Shown here piece after piece: positions 1 through 8,651 of a DNA stretch of 64,000 nt (positions within the stretch are counted from its first letter, which is position 1; the number at the start of each line of letters is the position of its first letter). The DNA lies in contig NZ_MCGB01000113.1 of assembly GCF_001699815.1 (NCBI RefSeq), forward strand, positions 62,001-126,000. The letters are read 5' to 3'. This DNA comes from Ralstonia pickettii. GTDB lineage: Bacteria; Pseudomonadota; Gammaproteobacteria; Burkholderiales; Burkholderiaceae. The notes below the pieces were generated by a model. It did not search any database. It had not been told where the DNA came from and saw only the letters and a list, made by a program, of their open reading frames with translations. Made by a program: the position numbers and the translations under genes.

Positions 1-665
1 TGCCCTTCTACGCATCGATGCGCGCGCTCGTGCGGGCTCGCGTACTGCTGGAACGCGCCCATCAGTTGGACGGGGCCCCCGATGTGGCTGCCAGGCTCCG
101 CCGCGAGGCAGGCCGCATGCTCGCCCTGTCTCGGGAGCTGCTCTGCCGAAACGACGCCTGCATTCTCCTCATGCATGGCCTTTCAGGCAGCGGAAAGTCC
201 ACCCGTGCCGCGCAGCTTGCCCAAGCGGAAGGCATGATCCGTGTGCGCTCTGATGTCGAGCGCCAACGCCGCTGGCATGTCCGCGCAGTCGATCGCTATC
301 TGCCACGTGCAGTCGAACGTACGTATCGGCGTCTCGCCGCGATCTGCAAGCTCGGTGCAGGCGCTGGCTTTCCAATGATTGCGGATGCCACATTCCTCGC
401 CGAGCACCAGCGCCGACGTTTCTTCTCGCTGGGCCGGCGGCTGGGGACAGCCGTGGCCATCGTGGACTGTGTTGCCGACGTCGACACGCTGCGTACGCGC
501 ATCCGCAATCGCATGCGCGGCGGGCGCGACGCATCCGAGGCAGACCTGCACGTGCTGGACGCCCAGATCGCCACACAAGAGCCGCTCAACGTAGACGAGC
601 GGGCACATGTTATTCCTGGCGAAATGTCCAAAGTGGTGCCATACATCAAAGGTAGAAGGCAGTGA
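1..665 (+). CDS. P-loop kinase/ATPase, 3' part only
   Basis: The reading frame is open from the window edge (first full codon at base 3), so the gene begins upstream. A Walker A motif, GLSGSGKST, lies about 54 residues after the first Met at 18, followed by a small-kinase type P-loop domain. The arrangement (an alpha-helical piece, then a zeta-toxin/gluconate-kinase-like P-loop) fits the C-terminal half of the COG2187/COG0645 proteins, in which an aminoglycoside-phosphotransferase-like domain is fused to an ATPase. Those proteins are about 500 residues long, so roughly half would be missing here. The substrate is unknown. It precedes the phasin operon by 185 bp, which contains a separate promoter candidate. 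Confidence 0.75.
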   Translation, partial: PFYASMRALVRARVLLERAHQLDGAPDVAARLRREAGRMLALSRELLCRNDACILLMHGLSGSGKSTRAAQLAQAEGMIRVRSDVERQRRWHVRAVDRYLPRAVERTYRRLAAICKLGAGAGFPMIADATFLAEHQRRRFFSLGRRLGTAVAIVDCVADVDTLRTRIRNRMRGGRDASEADLHVLDAQIATQEPLNVDERAHVIPGEMSKVVPYIKGRRQ

Positions 666-746
666 TTTTGCCCGGGGCCGGCCCAGGCAATCAAAGGCCT
701 TGAAACGAAGCGACGAAGCGATGGCGTTTCACGGGCGGCCGCCAAT

Positions 747-787
747 TTGCGCCATATCAACGCGTACAAGCACAGAGTGCCTACGCT
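747..787 (+). promoter_or_regulatory. FNR-like box with -10 element (phasin operon)
   Basis: TTGCGCCATATCAA (747-760) matches the FNR consensus TTGAT-N4-ATCAA at 8 of 10 positions. Exactly 21 nt later comes TACGCT (782-787), a usable -10. A box at about -41.5 is the class II FNR layout. The phasin start codon is 64 nt beyond the -10. Confidence 0.55.
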
Positions 788-850
788 GCAGTTGGAATCC
801 TCGTTCGGCGGCGCTGTTCACCATCCGCCAAGACCCCACCGGAGAACGCA

Positions 851-1339
851 ATGCAACAACCCGCCGATATGGCCTGCAACGTGGCGTGCGCCGTCATGCG
901 CGATATGAGCCGCACCGCCAGCTTCATGCTCGAGACGCAAATCGACCTGTCTCATTTCCGGCTGAAACTGGCCGAGGCTGCGTTGGAAGATGTGCGTGAA
1001 TTGGAACATGAGCTGAGCGGCACGCATGACTGGACATCGCTGGCCTCCGCGCAAACCATCTTCATGAAGATGCAATCGAGCCACAGTGCGACGGCGCTGA
1101 AGACTTGGGTCGAGTTCACGAACAAGCTGCAGGCCGCCTATCTGCGTCGGTTGACGGAGTGGACTCAGCAAATGCAGCAGCCGGAAGCGCAAACCTCTTC
1201 GTCTCAGTTGTTCGCCGCATCGTCCGATTCGCTGAAGGCATTCTTTGACAGTTTCAGCCTCATGGCTCCGTCGGACTCCGAGGCAAAGAAGAACCGACCG
1301 GCGCGCCACACTCCGGCAAGCGCTGAAAAGACCGCCTGA
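851..1339 (+). CDS. Phasin family protein
   Basis: A 162-residue protein, almost all helical and rich in Gln, Ala and Met, with the low-complexity amphipathic character of phasins, which coat polyhydroxybutyrate granules. The phasin-like core spans about residues 10-125 and the tail is Ser/Lys/Ala-rich. GGAG lies 6 nt before the ATG. It is the first gene of a four-gene operon (phasin, CBS protein, alpha/beta hydrolase, phosphoribosyltransferase) with gaps of 22, 40 and 4 nt. The FNR-like box upstream suggests induction at low oxygen, when PHB serves as an electron sink; that is inference. No PHB synthesis genes are in the window. Confidence 0.82.
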   Translation: MQQPADMACNVACAVMRDMSRTASFMLETQIDLSHFRLKLAEAALEDVRELEHELSGTHDWTSLASAQTIFMKMQSSHSATALKTWVEFTNKLQAAYLRRLTEWTQQMQQPEAQTSSSQLFAASSDSLKAFFDSFSLMAPSDSEAKKNRPARHTPASAEKTA

Positions 1340-1361
1340 TCGATACGCCAAGGAGCCCATC

Positions 1362-1826
1362 ATGCGAGTTCAGGACGTTTATTCACCCAATGCAGTCCAT
1401 ATCCCGCTCTCCTGCACGCTTCAGGAGGCGGCACAGCAGATGCGTCAGAGACATGTCGGTGCGCTGGTCGTGACGGAGAACACCCCGTCTGGCCCCCGCG
1501 CAATTGGCGTCGTCACGGATCGCGACATGGTGCTCGATGCGGTCGCGGTTGGCGTTAGCCCCTCACAGACCTGTGTGGCCGATGTGATGAGCCGAGGCAT
1601 CCTCAACGTACCGCTCGACGCAAGCCTGAGCGATGCGTTGCAGGAAATGCTTTCGTCCGGCGTGCGACGTGTTGGCGTGACGTCCGACGGCGCGCTCGTT
1701 GGGGTGCTGTCCCTGGACGACGTGCTCGGCGCCATGGCCACCGAGCTGGGGCTGATCGCCCGCCTTGTCCATAACGAGCGCGAACGCGAGACGACCGGTA
1801 GCGTCCAGCCGCCGCTGAGCGTGTAA
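1362..1826 (+). CDS. CBS-domain pair protein
   Basis: A 154-residue protein made of two CBS domains (about 1-65 and 75-130), each with the GVVTDRDM or GVLSLDDV type of closing strand-helix. Stand-alone CBS pairs bind adenine nucleotides and often act as energy sensors. The start at 1362 is chosen over an in-frame start at 1245 because AAGGAG (1350-1355) sits just upstream and the longer form would run into the phasin gene. It is a paralogue of the CBS protein at 17806-18273, which shares the same domain order and similar closing motifs. The partner or ligand is unknown. Confidence 0.85.
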   Translation: MRVQDVYSPNAVHIPLSCTLQEAAQQMRQRHVGALVVTENTPSGPRAIGVVTDRDMVLDAVAVGVSPSQTCVADVMSRGILNVPLDASLSDALQEMLSSGVRRVGVTSDGALVGVLSLDDVLGAMATELGLIARLVHNERERETTGSVQPPLSV

Positions 1827-1866
1827 CCCGGCCACCGGCTGCCATCACATTTCAGGAATTCTCTCC

Positions 1867-2550
1867 ATGAATGCCGAACCGCTTTCTCTCAGCATGGACA
1901 TCGTGGCGGACGACGCAGTGCTGGAAGGCACCCTGGACTGCCCCGGCAATGCAACCGGCCTGGTGATCTTTGCGCATGGCAGCGGGAGTTCGCGGTTCAG
2001 CCCGCGCAACCGGTATGTTGCCGATCAGCTCCACGCCGCCGGCCTGGGCACGCTGCTGTTCGATCTGTTGAGTGCCGAAGAGGCATCACATGCATCATGC
2101 CGTTTCGACATCGCGCTTCTGGCGCGGCGTCTGCAGACAGCCACACACGCGGTCGGCAGCATCGCCCGCGAACGCAGTTTGCGACTCGGGTATTTCGGCG
2201 CCAGCACGGGCGCCGCAGCCGCGATCCTGGCAGCGTCCGAGCTGGACGACGCCTGCGCGATCGAAGCGGTGGTCAGCCGCGGCGGTCGCCCGGATCTTGC
2301 CGGCCAACGTGCGCTGGCCAGACTGGCCTGCCCGACCCTACTGATCGTCGGCGCCGCCGATTTGGACGTTCTCGATCTCAACCGGCAGGCTCTGAGCCAG
2401 ATGCATTGTGAGAAAGCGCTGGAGACGGTGCCACGCGCAACGCACCTTTTTGAAGAGGCCGGCGCGCTCGAACAGGTGGCCGAGCTCGCACGGGCATGGT
2501 TTGTTCGCCACCTGAGTGCAGCCACCCAACCCCACCAACACGCGAGGTAA
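1867..2550 (+). CDS. Alpha/beta hydrolase, dienelactone-hydrolase-like
   Basis: A 227-residue cytoplasmic hydrolase. The nucleophile elbow GASTG puts the serine at residue 113. Asp165 or Asp167 (in VGAADLD) and His193 (in ATHLF) complete a likely catalytic triad, and HGSG near residue 38 forms the oxyanion region. Small hydrolases of this kind are often found next to, or fused with, a phosphoribosyltransferase in stress loci; here the phosphoribosyltransferase starts 4 nt after the stop. The substrate is unknown. The fold is clear and the exact reaction is not. Confidence 0.8.
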   Translation: MNAEPLSLSMDIVADDAVLEGTLDCPGNATGLVIFAHGSGSSRFSPRNRYVADQLHAAGLGTLLFDLLSAEEASHASCRFDIALLARRLQTATHAVGSIARERSLRLGYFGASTGAAAAILAASELDDACAIEAVVSRGGRPDLAGQRALARLACPTLLIVGAADLDVLDLNRQALSQMHCEKALETVPRATHLFEEAGALEQVAELARAWFVRHLSAATQPHQHAR

Positions 2551-2554
2551 CCCC

Positions 2555-3205
2555 GTGCGATTCAAAGATCGATTGGATGCAGCGCGCCTGCTGGTGCAGG
2601 CGCTGGAAAAGTACAGGGGCACCCACCCGCTGGTGCTGGCCATTCCAAGGGGTGCGGTTCCGATGGGCGCACTCATCGCATCCGCGCTCGGCGGTCAGCT
2701 TGATGTGGTTCTGGTGCGCAAGCTCGGCGCGCCGTTCAACCCCGAACTGGCAGTGGGCTCTGTGGAAGAAGGCGGCTGGTCTTACATCGCGCCCTATGCA
2801 GGGCGCATTGGCGCGGATACGACCTACCTCGAACAGGAGAGCGCCGAGCAGATGGAGGTCATCCGACGGCGCCGGGCGCTGTATACCCCGAACCGCGGCC
2901 CGTATGACGCAGAGGGGCGTGTTGTGATCGTGGTCGACGATGGACTGGCAACCGGGGCGTCCATGAAGGCAGCACTTCACGCGATACGGGAGCGCCATCC
3001 GCAACGCCTCGTCTGCGCGGTTCCTGTGGCGGCGCCGGACAGCCTGGAAGACATTCGCCCCCTGGCCGATGAGATCGTCTGCCTCTACGCGCCGCAGGGT
3101 TTCCGCGCGGTCGGCATGTATTACGCCGACTTTCCTCAGGTCGAGGACGCTGAGGTGCGTGCCGCGCTTGGGGCTGCTTCGCAAACCGAACGCCGAGCTG
3201 GCTGA
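2555..3205 (+). CDS. Phosphoribosyltransferase family protein
   Basis: A 216-residue type I phosphoribosyltransferase. The PRPP-binding loop VVIVVDDGLATGASM is at residues 123-137, with the two adjacent acidic residues and the TGAS turn typical of the family. The GTG start at 2555 is preferred: a GAGG purine run lies about 8 nt before it, and an alternative start at 2516 would overlap the hydrolase. This subgroup, linked to hydrolases and stress genes, has no firmly assigned base substrate. It ends the operon and converges on mgtA, whose stop is 41 bp away. Confidence 0.82.
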   Translation: MRFKDRLDAARLLVQALEKYRGTHPLVLAIPRGAVPMGALIASALGGQLDVVLVRKLGAPFNPELAVGSVEEGGWSYIAPYAGRIGADTTYLEQESAEQMEVIRRRRALYTPNRGPYDAEGRVVIVVDDGLATGASMKAALHAIRERHPQRLVCAVPVAAPDSLEDIRPLADEIVCLYAPQGFRAVGMYYADFPQVEDAEVRAALGAASQTERRAG

Positions 3206-3245
3206 CACGGGTGCGGCCCCTGCCGCCACCGAGCCTTGCCGGGGT

Positions 3246-5873
3246 TCAGTCCAGACCGTATCTGCGCACATACCAGGATTTCATCACGTAGGCTGACAAC
3301 CCATAGGCCAGGACGATCGCAGCCAGGCAGGGCCAGTAGGCTGCCGGCAGCGGCACAAAGCCGAACAATGCCCCGACCGATGTCAATGGCATGGCGACAC
3401 CCACGCAGGCAATGGTGATGCTGGTCAACACCAGCGCGGTACTTGCCCGGCTTTGCACGAAGGGCACCTTGCCCGTGCGGATGATATGGATGATGAGTGT
3501 CTGTGTGAGCAACGATTCAACAAACCACCCGGACTGGAAGAGCGCCGGATCAGCCCACGCGTGAAACACACCCAGCAGCAGCGCATAGGTCGCGAAGTCA
3601 AACAGCGAACTGACGGGCCCCAAGTACAGCATGAACTTCAGAATGCTGCCGATCTCCCACCGTCGTGGCTTGACGAGGTAGTCGTCGTCAACGTTGTCGG
3701 TCGGGATGGCGGTTTGCGAGAAGTCGTAGAGCAGGTTGTTGAGCAGCACCTGCACCGGCGCCATCGGCAGAAAGGGCAGAAACAGGCTGGCGCCCAGCAC
3801 GCTGAACATGTTTCCGAAGTTGGAACTGGCGCCCATCTTGATGTACTTGACGATGTTGCCAAACACCTTGCGCCCTTCCGTCACGCCCTCCCCCAGCACG
3901 GCCAGGCTTTTCTCCAGGAGGATGATGTCGGCAGACTCCTTGGCAATATCGACCGCGCTATCCACGGAGATGCCGACATCGGCGGCCTTGAGCGCCGGCC
4001 CATCGTTGATGCCGTCGCCCATGAAGCCCACGACATGGCCCCTGCGGTGCAGTGCATCGACAATGGCCGCCTTCTGCGCGGGCGAAACCTTGGCGAAGAT
4101 CGATGCGCGTTCGGCGATGTCGGCCATCTGGTCGGGTGACATGGCGGCCAGCTCGGTGCCAAGCACCACCGGTTCCACGGCCAGCCCGACCTCGCGGCAG
4201 ATCTTGCGCGCAACAATGGCGTTGTCCCCCGTCAGGATCTTGACTGCCACGCCGCTGGCCTTCAAGGCGGCCAGGGCTGGCGCGGCCGTATCACGTGGTG
4301 GGTCAAGAAAGGCGATATACCCCAGCAACGTCAACCCCGCCTCGTCCGCCACGGCGTACTGGCTTTGCCCGGGCGGCATCTCCCTGTACGCAACAGCGAC
4401 GACACGGAAACCGTCAGCGTTCAGGTTCTCCGCCAGTTGCCGCGTAGCTTCGAGATGGCTTGCCTCCAGCGGGCCAGCCTCGTCACCGCTCACATAACGC
4501 GCGCTGACGGCCAGCACTTCTTCGACCGCCCCCTTGCAGATCAGCACGTGTGTGCCGTCGTCCTGCGCCAGCACCACCGACATGCGCCGGCGCTCGAAGT
4601 CAAACGGTAGTTCATCGATTTTCTGAAAACGCGCATGCACATCCAGGCGCTGCTCCAGCTCCACGTGCTTGAGCACGGCCACGTCCAGCAGGTTCTTCAG
4701 GCCCGACTGGTAGAAGCTGTTCAGAAACGCGTACTCCAGCACCTGGTCGGATTCCTCGCCGCGCAAATCCAGGTGATGCTTGAGGATGATGCGGTCTTGC
4801 GTGAGCGTGCCGGTCTTGTCGGTGCACAGCACATCCATCGCACCGAAATTCTGGATGGCGTTGAGCCGCTTGACGATGACCTTCTTGCGCGACATGGCGA
4901 TGGCGCCCTTGGCCAGATTGACCGTGACGATCATCGGCAGCATCTCGGGCGTCAGGCCGACGGCCACGGCCACCGCAAACAACAGCGCCTCGAACCAGTT
5001 GCCCTTGGTCAGTCCATTGATGAGAAACACCATGGGTGCCATCACCAGGATCAGCGTCAGCATCAACCAGGTAAACCGGGTAATGCCCCGGTCAAAGCTG
5101 GTCTGCACGCGTTGCGCGGCAATCAGGTTGGCCACATGACCAAAGGCGGTCCGGTGGCCGGTAGTCAGGACCACGCCCGTCGCGTAGCCGCTCACCACGG
5201 CGCTGCCCATGAAGCACAGGTTGGGCCGTTCGAAATCTGCCGCCGGCTGGCTTTCGGAAGGCTCTGCATGCTTTTCCTGTGGCATGGCCTCGCCAGTCAG
5301 GGCCGACTGGTTGACAAACACATCCTTCGCGCCGAGCAGCCGCAGGTCCGCCGGCACCATGTCACCGGCACAAAGCTGGACGATATCGCCCGGCACTAAT
5401 TGCTCGATCGGGATTTCCTGGCTCGCTTCGGCGCCGTCGGATGCGATGCGCTTGACCGTCGCCGTTGTATGCACCATGCGACGCAACGCCTCCGCCGCCC
5501 GGTTCGAACGATGCTCCTGCAGAAAGCCCAGCACGACGCTCAGCACCACCATGACCGCAATCAGTACGGCTGCCCGTACATCGCCCAGCACCGCCGAGAC
5601 GCCCGCCAGCGAGATGAGCAGCAGATTCAACGGATTGACCGACCGGCGCGCCAACTCGACCAGCACACCCTCGTGATGGCCGTTGGCCACGCGGTTGAGC
5701 CCATATTCGCGCAGGCGCTGCGCAGCGCCCTCCTGCGTCAGGCCGTGCATCTGGGTACCGAGCCGCTCAAGCACGTCTTGCGAGGCAAGCGCCGACCACA
5801 TCGAGAGATCGTCGGCTGGTGCATGTGCAGACAACATATTGGGCAGCGCTTGCCAGCGTGGCTTCCCGCGCAT
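3246..5873 (-). CDS. mgtA: Mg2+-importing P-type ATPase
   Basis: An 875-residue P-type ATPase of the P3B (MgtA/MgtB) type, which brings Mg2+ across the inner membrane. It has a cation-ATPase N-terminal domain, an actuator loop TGEA at about 191, the phosphorylation motif DKTGTLT at about 352, the hinge GDGIND at about 618, and a C-terminal set of membrane helices. The actuator loop reads TGEA rather than the usual TGES and keeps the catalytic Glu. The ATG at 5873 is chosen because AAGGAG lies 7 nt upstream; a longer frame to 5936 lacks such a site. An FNR-like promoter about 170 nt upstream would give a long leader, as is usual for mgtA genes. Confidence 0.9.
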   Translation of the reverse strand: MRGKPRWQALPNMLSAHAPADDLSMWSALASQDVLERLGTQMHGLTQEGAAQRLREYGLNRVANGHHEGVLVELARRSVNPLNLLLISLAGVSAVLGDVRAAVLIAVMVVLSVVLGFLQEHRSNRAAEALRRMVHTTATVKRIASDGAEASQEIPIEQLVPGDIVQLCAGDMVPADLRLLGAKDVFVNQSALTGEAMPQEKHAEPSESQPAADFERPNLCFMGSAVVSGYATGVVLTTGHRTAFGHVANLIAAQRVQTSFDRGITRFTWLMLTLILVMAPMVFLINGLTKGNWFEALLFAVAVAVGLTPEMLPMIVTVNLAKGAIAMSRKKVIVKRLNAIQNFGAMDVLCTDKTGTLTQDRIILKHHLDLRGEESDQVLEYAFLNSFYQSGLKNLLDVAVLKHVELEQRLDVHARFQKIDELPFDFERRRMSVVLAQDDGTHVLICKGAVEEVLAVSARYVSGDEAGPLEASHLEATRQLAENLNADGFRVVAVAYREMPPGQSQYAVADEAGLTLLGYIAFLDPPRDTAAPALAALKASGVAVKILTGDNAIVARKICREVGLAVEPVVLGTELAAMSPDQMADIAERASIFAKVSPAQKAAIVDALHRRGHVVGFMGDGINDGPALKAADVGISVDSAVDIAKESADIILLEKSLAVLGEGVTEGRKVFGNIVKYIKMGASSNFGNMFSVLGASLFLPFLPMAPVQVLLNNLLYDFSQTAIPTDNVDDDYLVKPRRWEIGSILKFMLYLGPVSSLFDFATYALLLGVFHAWADPALFQSGWFVESLLTQTLIIHIIRTGKVPFVQSRASTALVLTSITIACVGVAMPLTSVGALFGFVPLPAAYWPCLAAIVLAYGLSAYVMKSWYVRRYGLD

Positions 5874-6043
5874 TGCTAGTCTCCTTGCGCGCAGGCATGC
5901 GCCTGGCGAGTTGCAACCCTCGCATCCGACACCCAACCCCCGGCAGCGTGTGCGGGCATGCTGATCCTGACAGCGGCAGACAAAGACGGCGCGGGCGCGG
6001 TGTGCATGGGAAATTGCGGGTAAAGCACATGGACGTGCAAACC

Positions 6044-6084
6044 ATTAGAGCGCAGGACGCGCGTCGGGGCTTGATGCAACTCAA
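6044..6084 (-). promoter_or_regulatory. FNR-like box with -10 element (mgtA)
   Basis: TTGATGCAACTCAA (6071-6084) matches the FNR consensus at 9 of 10 positions. Reading toward mgtA, exactly 21 nt separate it from TCTAAT (6049-6044), which matches TATAAT at five of six bases. It lies just after the stop of the efflux lipoprotein gene, so it would serve mgtA with a leader of about 165 nt. Confidence 0.55.
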
Positions 6085-6093
6085 CGGTCGTCG

Positions 6094-7569
6094 TCAGTCG
6101 GGTGCTTGCTGTACATGTCCCGCCACTGGGGTTTCAATGCTGGCGCCACGCCAGCCTCCGCCCAGCGCAAGGAACAGCGCCACGGTATCTTGCAGCCGCT
6201 GTGCACGCACCTGCTGCGTGCCCAGCACGGCTTGCTGGTATTGCTGATCGGCACTGAGCACCTGCAGATAGCCGGCAACGCCGGCACGGTAGTCGGCGTT
6301 GATCTCATCCAGTGCGGCACTTGCCGCCGCCTGCGCGCGCAACTGTGCGTCAAGCTGCACGGCATCGTGTTCCAGCGCCCGCAGCACATCGGCCACCTGC
6401 TCAAACGAAGCAAGCACCACCTGCCGATAGCCGGCATCGGCAGCCTGTAACGCCTGCCGCGACGCAGAACGGCGGAAATACAGGGTGCCGCCTTCAAACA
6501 GTGGGGCCACGAGGTTCGCCCCCACGCTCCAGGCGCCGGCTTTCGCACCAAAGAGGTCAGCGCTTCGGCCGCTCATCCGGGCATAGTCTGCGCTGAGGGT
6601 CAGACTGGGCAGCATCGCCGCCGTTGCGACACCCACCTCGGCGCTGACCTGGTGCAGGCGCGCCTGGGCGGCCAGAACGTCGGGCCGCTGGCGCACCAGT
6701 TCAGACGGCACCAGGCTGGGCAAGTCCGCCGGCAATTGCAACCCGTTGAGCGCCACGTCTACGGCATCTGCCTCGGAAGGAAATCGGCCAGTCAAGACGG
6801 CCTGCAGATGCGCAGCCTGGTCACGCTTCTGCTCCAGCGGCGGCAGCGATGCTTCCAACGACGCCAATTGCGCAGCAAGGCTCAACTCGCTGGCATGCGC
6901 CACGACGCCGGCTTCGACCTGCGCGTGTGCAATCTCCATCTGCTCTCGCACCACGGCAATCAGGCTGCGCGTGGTGTCGATCTGCGCCCGATAGGCAGCA
7001 TGCGCGATCACGGCGTTCACCAGATTGCCGGTCAAGGTGAGGTAGGCGGCGGCCACCGCATACCTTTGTCCTTCCGCTTGCGCGGCCAGGGCTTCCACGG
7101 CACGCCGATTGCCGCCAAAGAGATCGACCGCATAGCTGATGGATGCGCCCAGAGTCCACAGCGTAAAAAGGCTTGGCACCCCGGCCTGCCCAAGCCTGGC
7201 GGGCACCGCTGCCTGACGTGACACATCGGCCGATCCCGCCACCTGCGGGTAGAACACGCCCGCGCCGGCTCGCAACAGGTCTTGCGCGGCACGCAGGTTG
7301 GCTTGCGCCTGCTGCAGGCCGGGGTTGGCCGTAATGGCGGCTTCCATGGCCAGATCAAGCGCGGGACTACCGAGAGCGTGCCACCAGTCTGCCGGCACGG
7401 TTGCCGCCGTGAAGCGCTGCGCAACGCCGTCTGCCGAGGGGGGCTGCGCAACTTCACCGTCACGAAGATAGCGATCGACGCCAGGCGCCTGCGGTGCATG
7501 AAAATCCGGCCCGACGGCGCAGCCCGGAACCACAAGCGCGACGCCTATCGCCCACGCCGCCGCTTTCAC
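6094..7569 (-). CDS. Outer-membrane efflux lipoprotein (TolC/NodT family)
   Basis: A 491-residue outer-membrane channel protein. The N-terminus is a lipoprotein signal with lipobox VPGC (Cys17), followed by two tandem OEP repeats rich in long Ala/Gln helices, as in NodT/OprM lipoproteins. It starts with GTG, and its first bases overlap the stop of the membrane-fusion gene (GTGA), so the two are translationally coupled. It would supply the outer-membrane exit for the ABC exporter encoded just upstream. The cargo is unknown. Confidence 0.88.
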   Translation of the reverse strand: MKAAAWAIGVALVVPGCAVGPDFHAPQAPGVDRYLRDGEVAQPPSADGVAQRFTAATVPADWWHALGSPALDLAMEAAITANPGLQQAQANLRAAQDLLRAGAGVFYPQVAGSADVSRQAAVPARLGQAGVPSLFTLWTLGASISYAVDLFGGNRRAVEALAAQAEGQRYAVAAAYLTLTGNLVNAVIAHAAYRAQIDTTRSLIAVVREQMEIAHAQVEAGVVAHASELSLAAQLASLEASLPPLEQKRDQAAHLQAVLTGRFPSEADAVDVALNGLQLPADLPSLVPSELVRQRPDVLAAQARLHQVSAEVGVATAAMLPSLTLSADYARMSGRSADLFGAKAGAWSVGANLVAPLFEGGTLYFRRSASRQALQAADAGYRQVVLASFEQVADVLRALEHDAVQLDAQLRAQAAASAALDEINADYRAGVAGYLQVLSADQQYQQAVLGTQQVRAQRLQDTVALFLALGGGWRGASIETPVAGHVQQAPD

Positions 7570-8651
7570 GACGCCCCCTGCAGGTAGACGTCGACCAGTT
7601 GGCCCGGATAGACGGCCAGCTTGTCAGGCTGCTTGAAACGGAAAAGCAACGGCAGCACGCGCACATCCACGCGTTCGGCGCGCTGGTCGGACAACTGAAT
7701 CTTGGGCGACACGTACGGCTGCACGCGCACGAATTCCAGCGGCACGCTAACGTCGGTGCCGCGCACGAACATGCGTGCCTGCACCGTGCCGGGCGGAAGG
7801 CGGTGCACCAGAATCTCATCCACATACACGCGCACGGCCAGCTTGTTCTGCCCGGCGCTCATCGTGACGAGTGGCACGTTGGCCCGCGTGTAGGCGTCAT
7901 AGGTGCCCTGTGGCGATACATAGCCGCCCATTGCTGTATTGACGGACATGACAACACCGTCCATCGGCGCCCGCACGGCATACTTTTCGAGCAGCGCTGC
8001 TGCCGCCGCCGCGCCCTTCTGCAAGGCATCGCGCTGTTTTTGCAGCGTGCGGATGTCATAGCTCCAGGCGCCGGCGCGCGTCAGGTCGTACTGACGCTGG
8101 GCAACAACGAGATTGCCGTGTGCCACCCGTACCGCGTTGGCAGCGTTGTCCATTGCATCGCGACTGACTGCCTTGGGATTGAGCCGGGCGGCCGCTTCAA
8201 GCTTGTCCAACTGATCCTGCACGGTGCGCAAGCCGGCATCTGCGGCACCCACCTGTGCACGCGTGACCTCCAGCGCTTCCCTGCGCGGTTGGGCCAGCAG
8301 CGCGTTCAACTGCGCATCAACGGCATCCGCTTGCGACTGCTGTTGCGCGGTCAGGGCGCGCTGCACGGAATCTTCGATCTGGATCAGCACGTCGCCGCGC
8401 TTGACTGCCTGCCCTTCTTGCACGGCGATGCGCGCGACGGTGCCCGACACTTCGGCATACAGGTTCAGGTTGGCACCACTGGGCTGATCGCTTTCGACGA
8501 TGCCGTTGGCGTAGATGCCCGTCGCGTACGGATTGGCTGCCGGCTGGAAGACGGGTGGCAACGGCGGGCGCTGCCGCGCGTAGTAGATCGCCGCGCCAAT
8601 TCCCGCCAGCGCGCCGATCACAGAGAGCACAAACAACCATCGGATCTTCAT
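7566..8651 (-). CDS. HlyD/DevB-type membrane fusion protein
   Basis: A 361-residue periplasmic adaptor anchored by one N-terminal membrane helix (about residues 5-25). A biotinyl-lipoyl-like segment (SGTVARIAVQEGQAVKRGD) leads into a long helical hairpin and a returning beta domain. This is the family of MacA, DevB and HlyD. The start codon overlaps the ATPase stop as ATGA. Together with the ATPase, the FtsX-type permease and the outer-membrane lipoprotein it completes a tripartite exporter of DevBCA or MacAB type. No drug or peptide substrate can be read from the sequence. Confidence 0.88.
   Translation of the reverse strand: MKIRWLFVLSVIGALAGIGAAIYYARQRPPLPPVFQPAANPYATGIYANGIVESDQPSGANLNLYAEVSGTVARIAVQEGQAVKRGDVLIQIEDSVQRALTAQQQSQADAVDAQLNALLAQPRREALEVTRAQVGAADAGLRTVQDQLDKLEAAARLNPKAVSRDAMDNAANAVRVAHGNLVVAQRQYDLTRAGAWSYDIRTLQKQRDALQKGAAAAAALLEKYAVRAPMDGVVMSVNTAMGGYVSPQGTYDAYTRANVPLVTMSAGQNKLAVRVYVDEILVHRLPPGTVQARMFVRGTDVSVPLEFVRVQPYVSPKIQLSDQRAERVDVRVLPLLFRFKQPDKLAVYPGQLVDVYLQGAS

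Noticed and set aside
5966-5977. Mg2+ riboswitch in the mgtA leader
   Set aside because: The leader is long enough, but I cannot see a convincing M-box or the paired stem set by eye, so no riboswitch is claimed.
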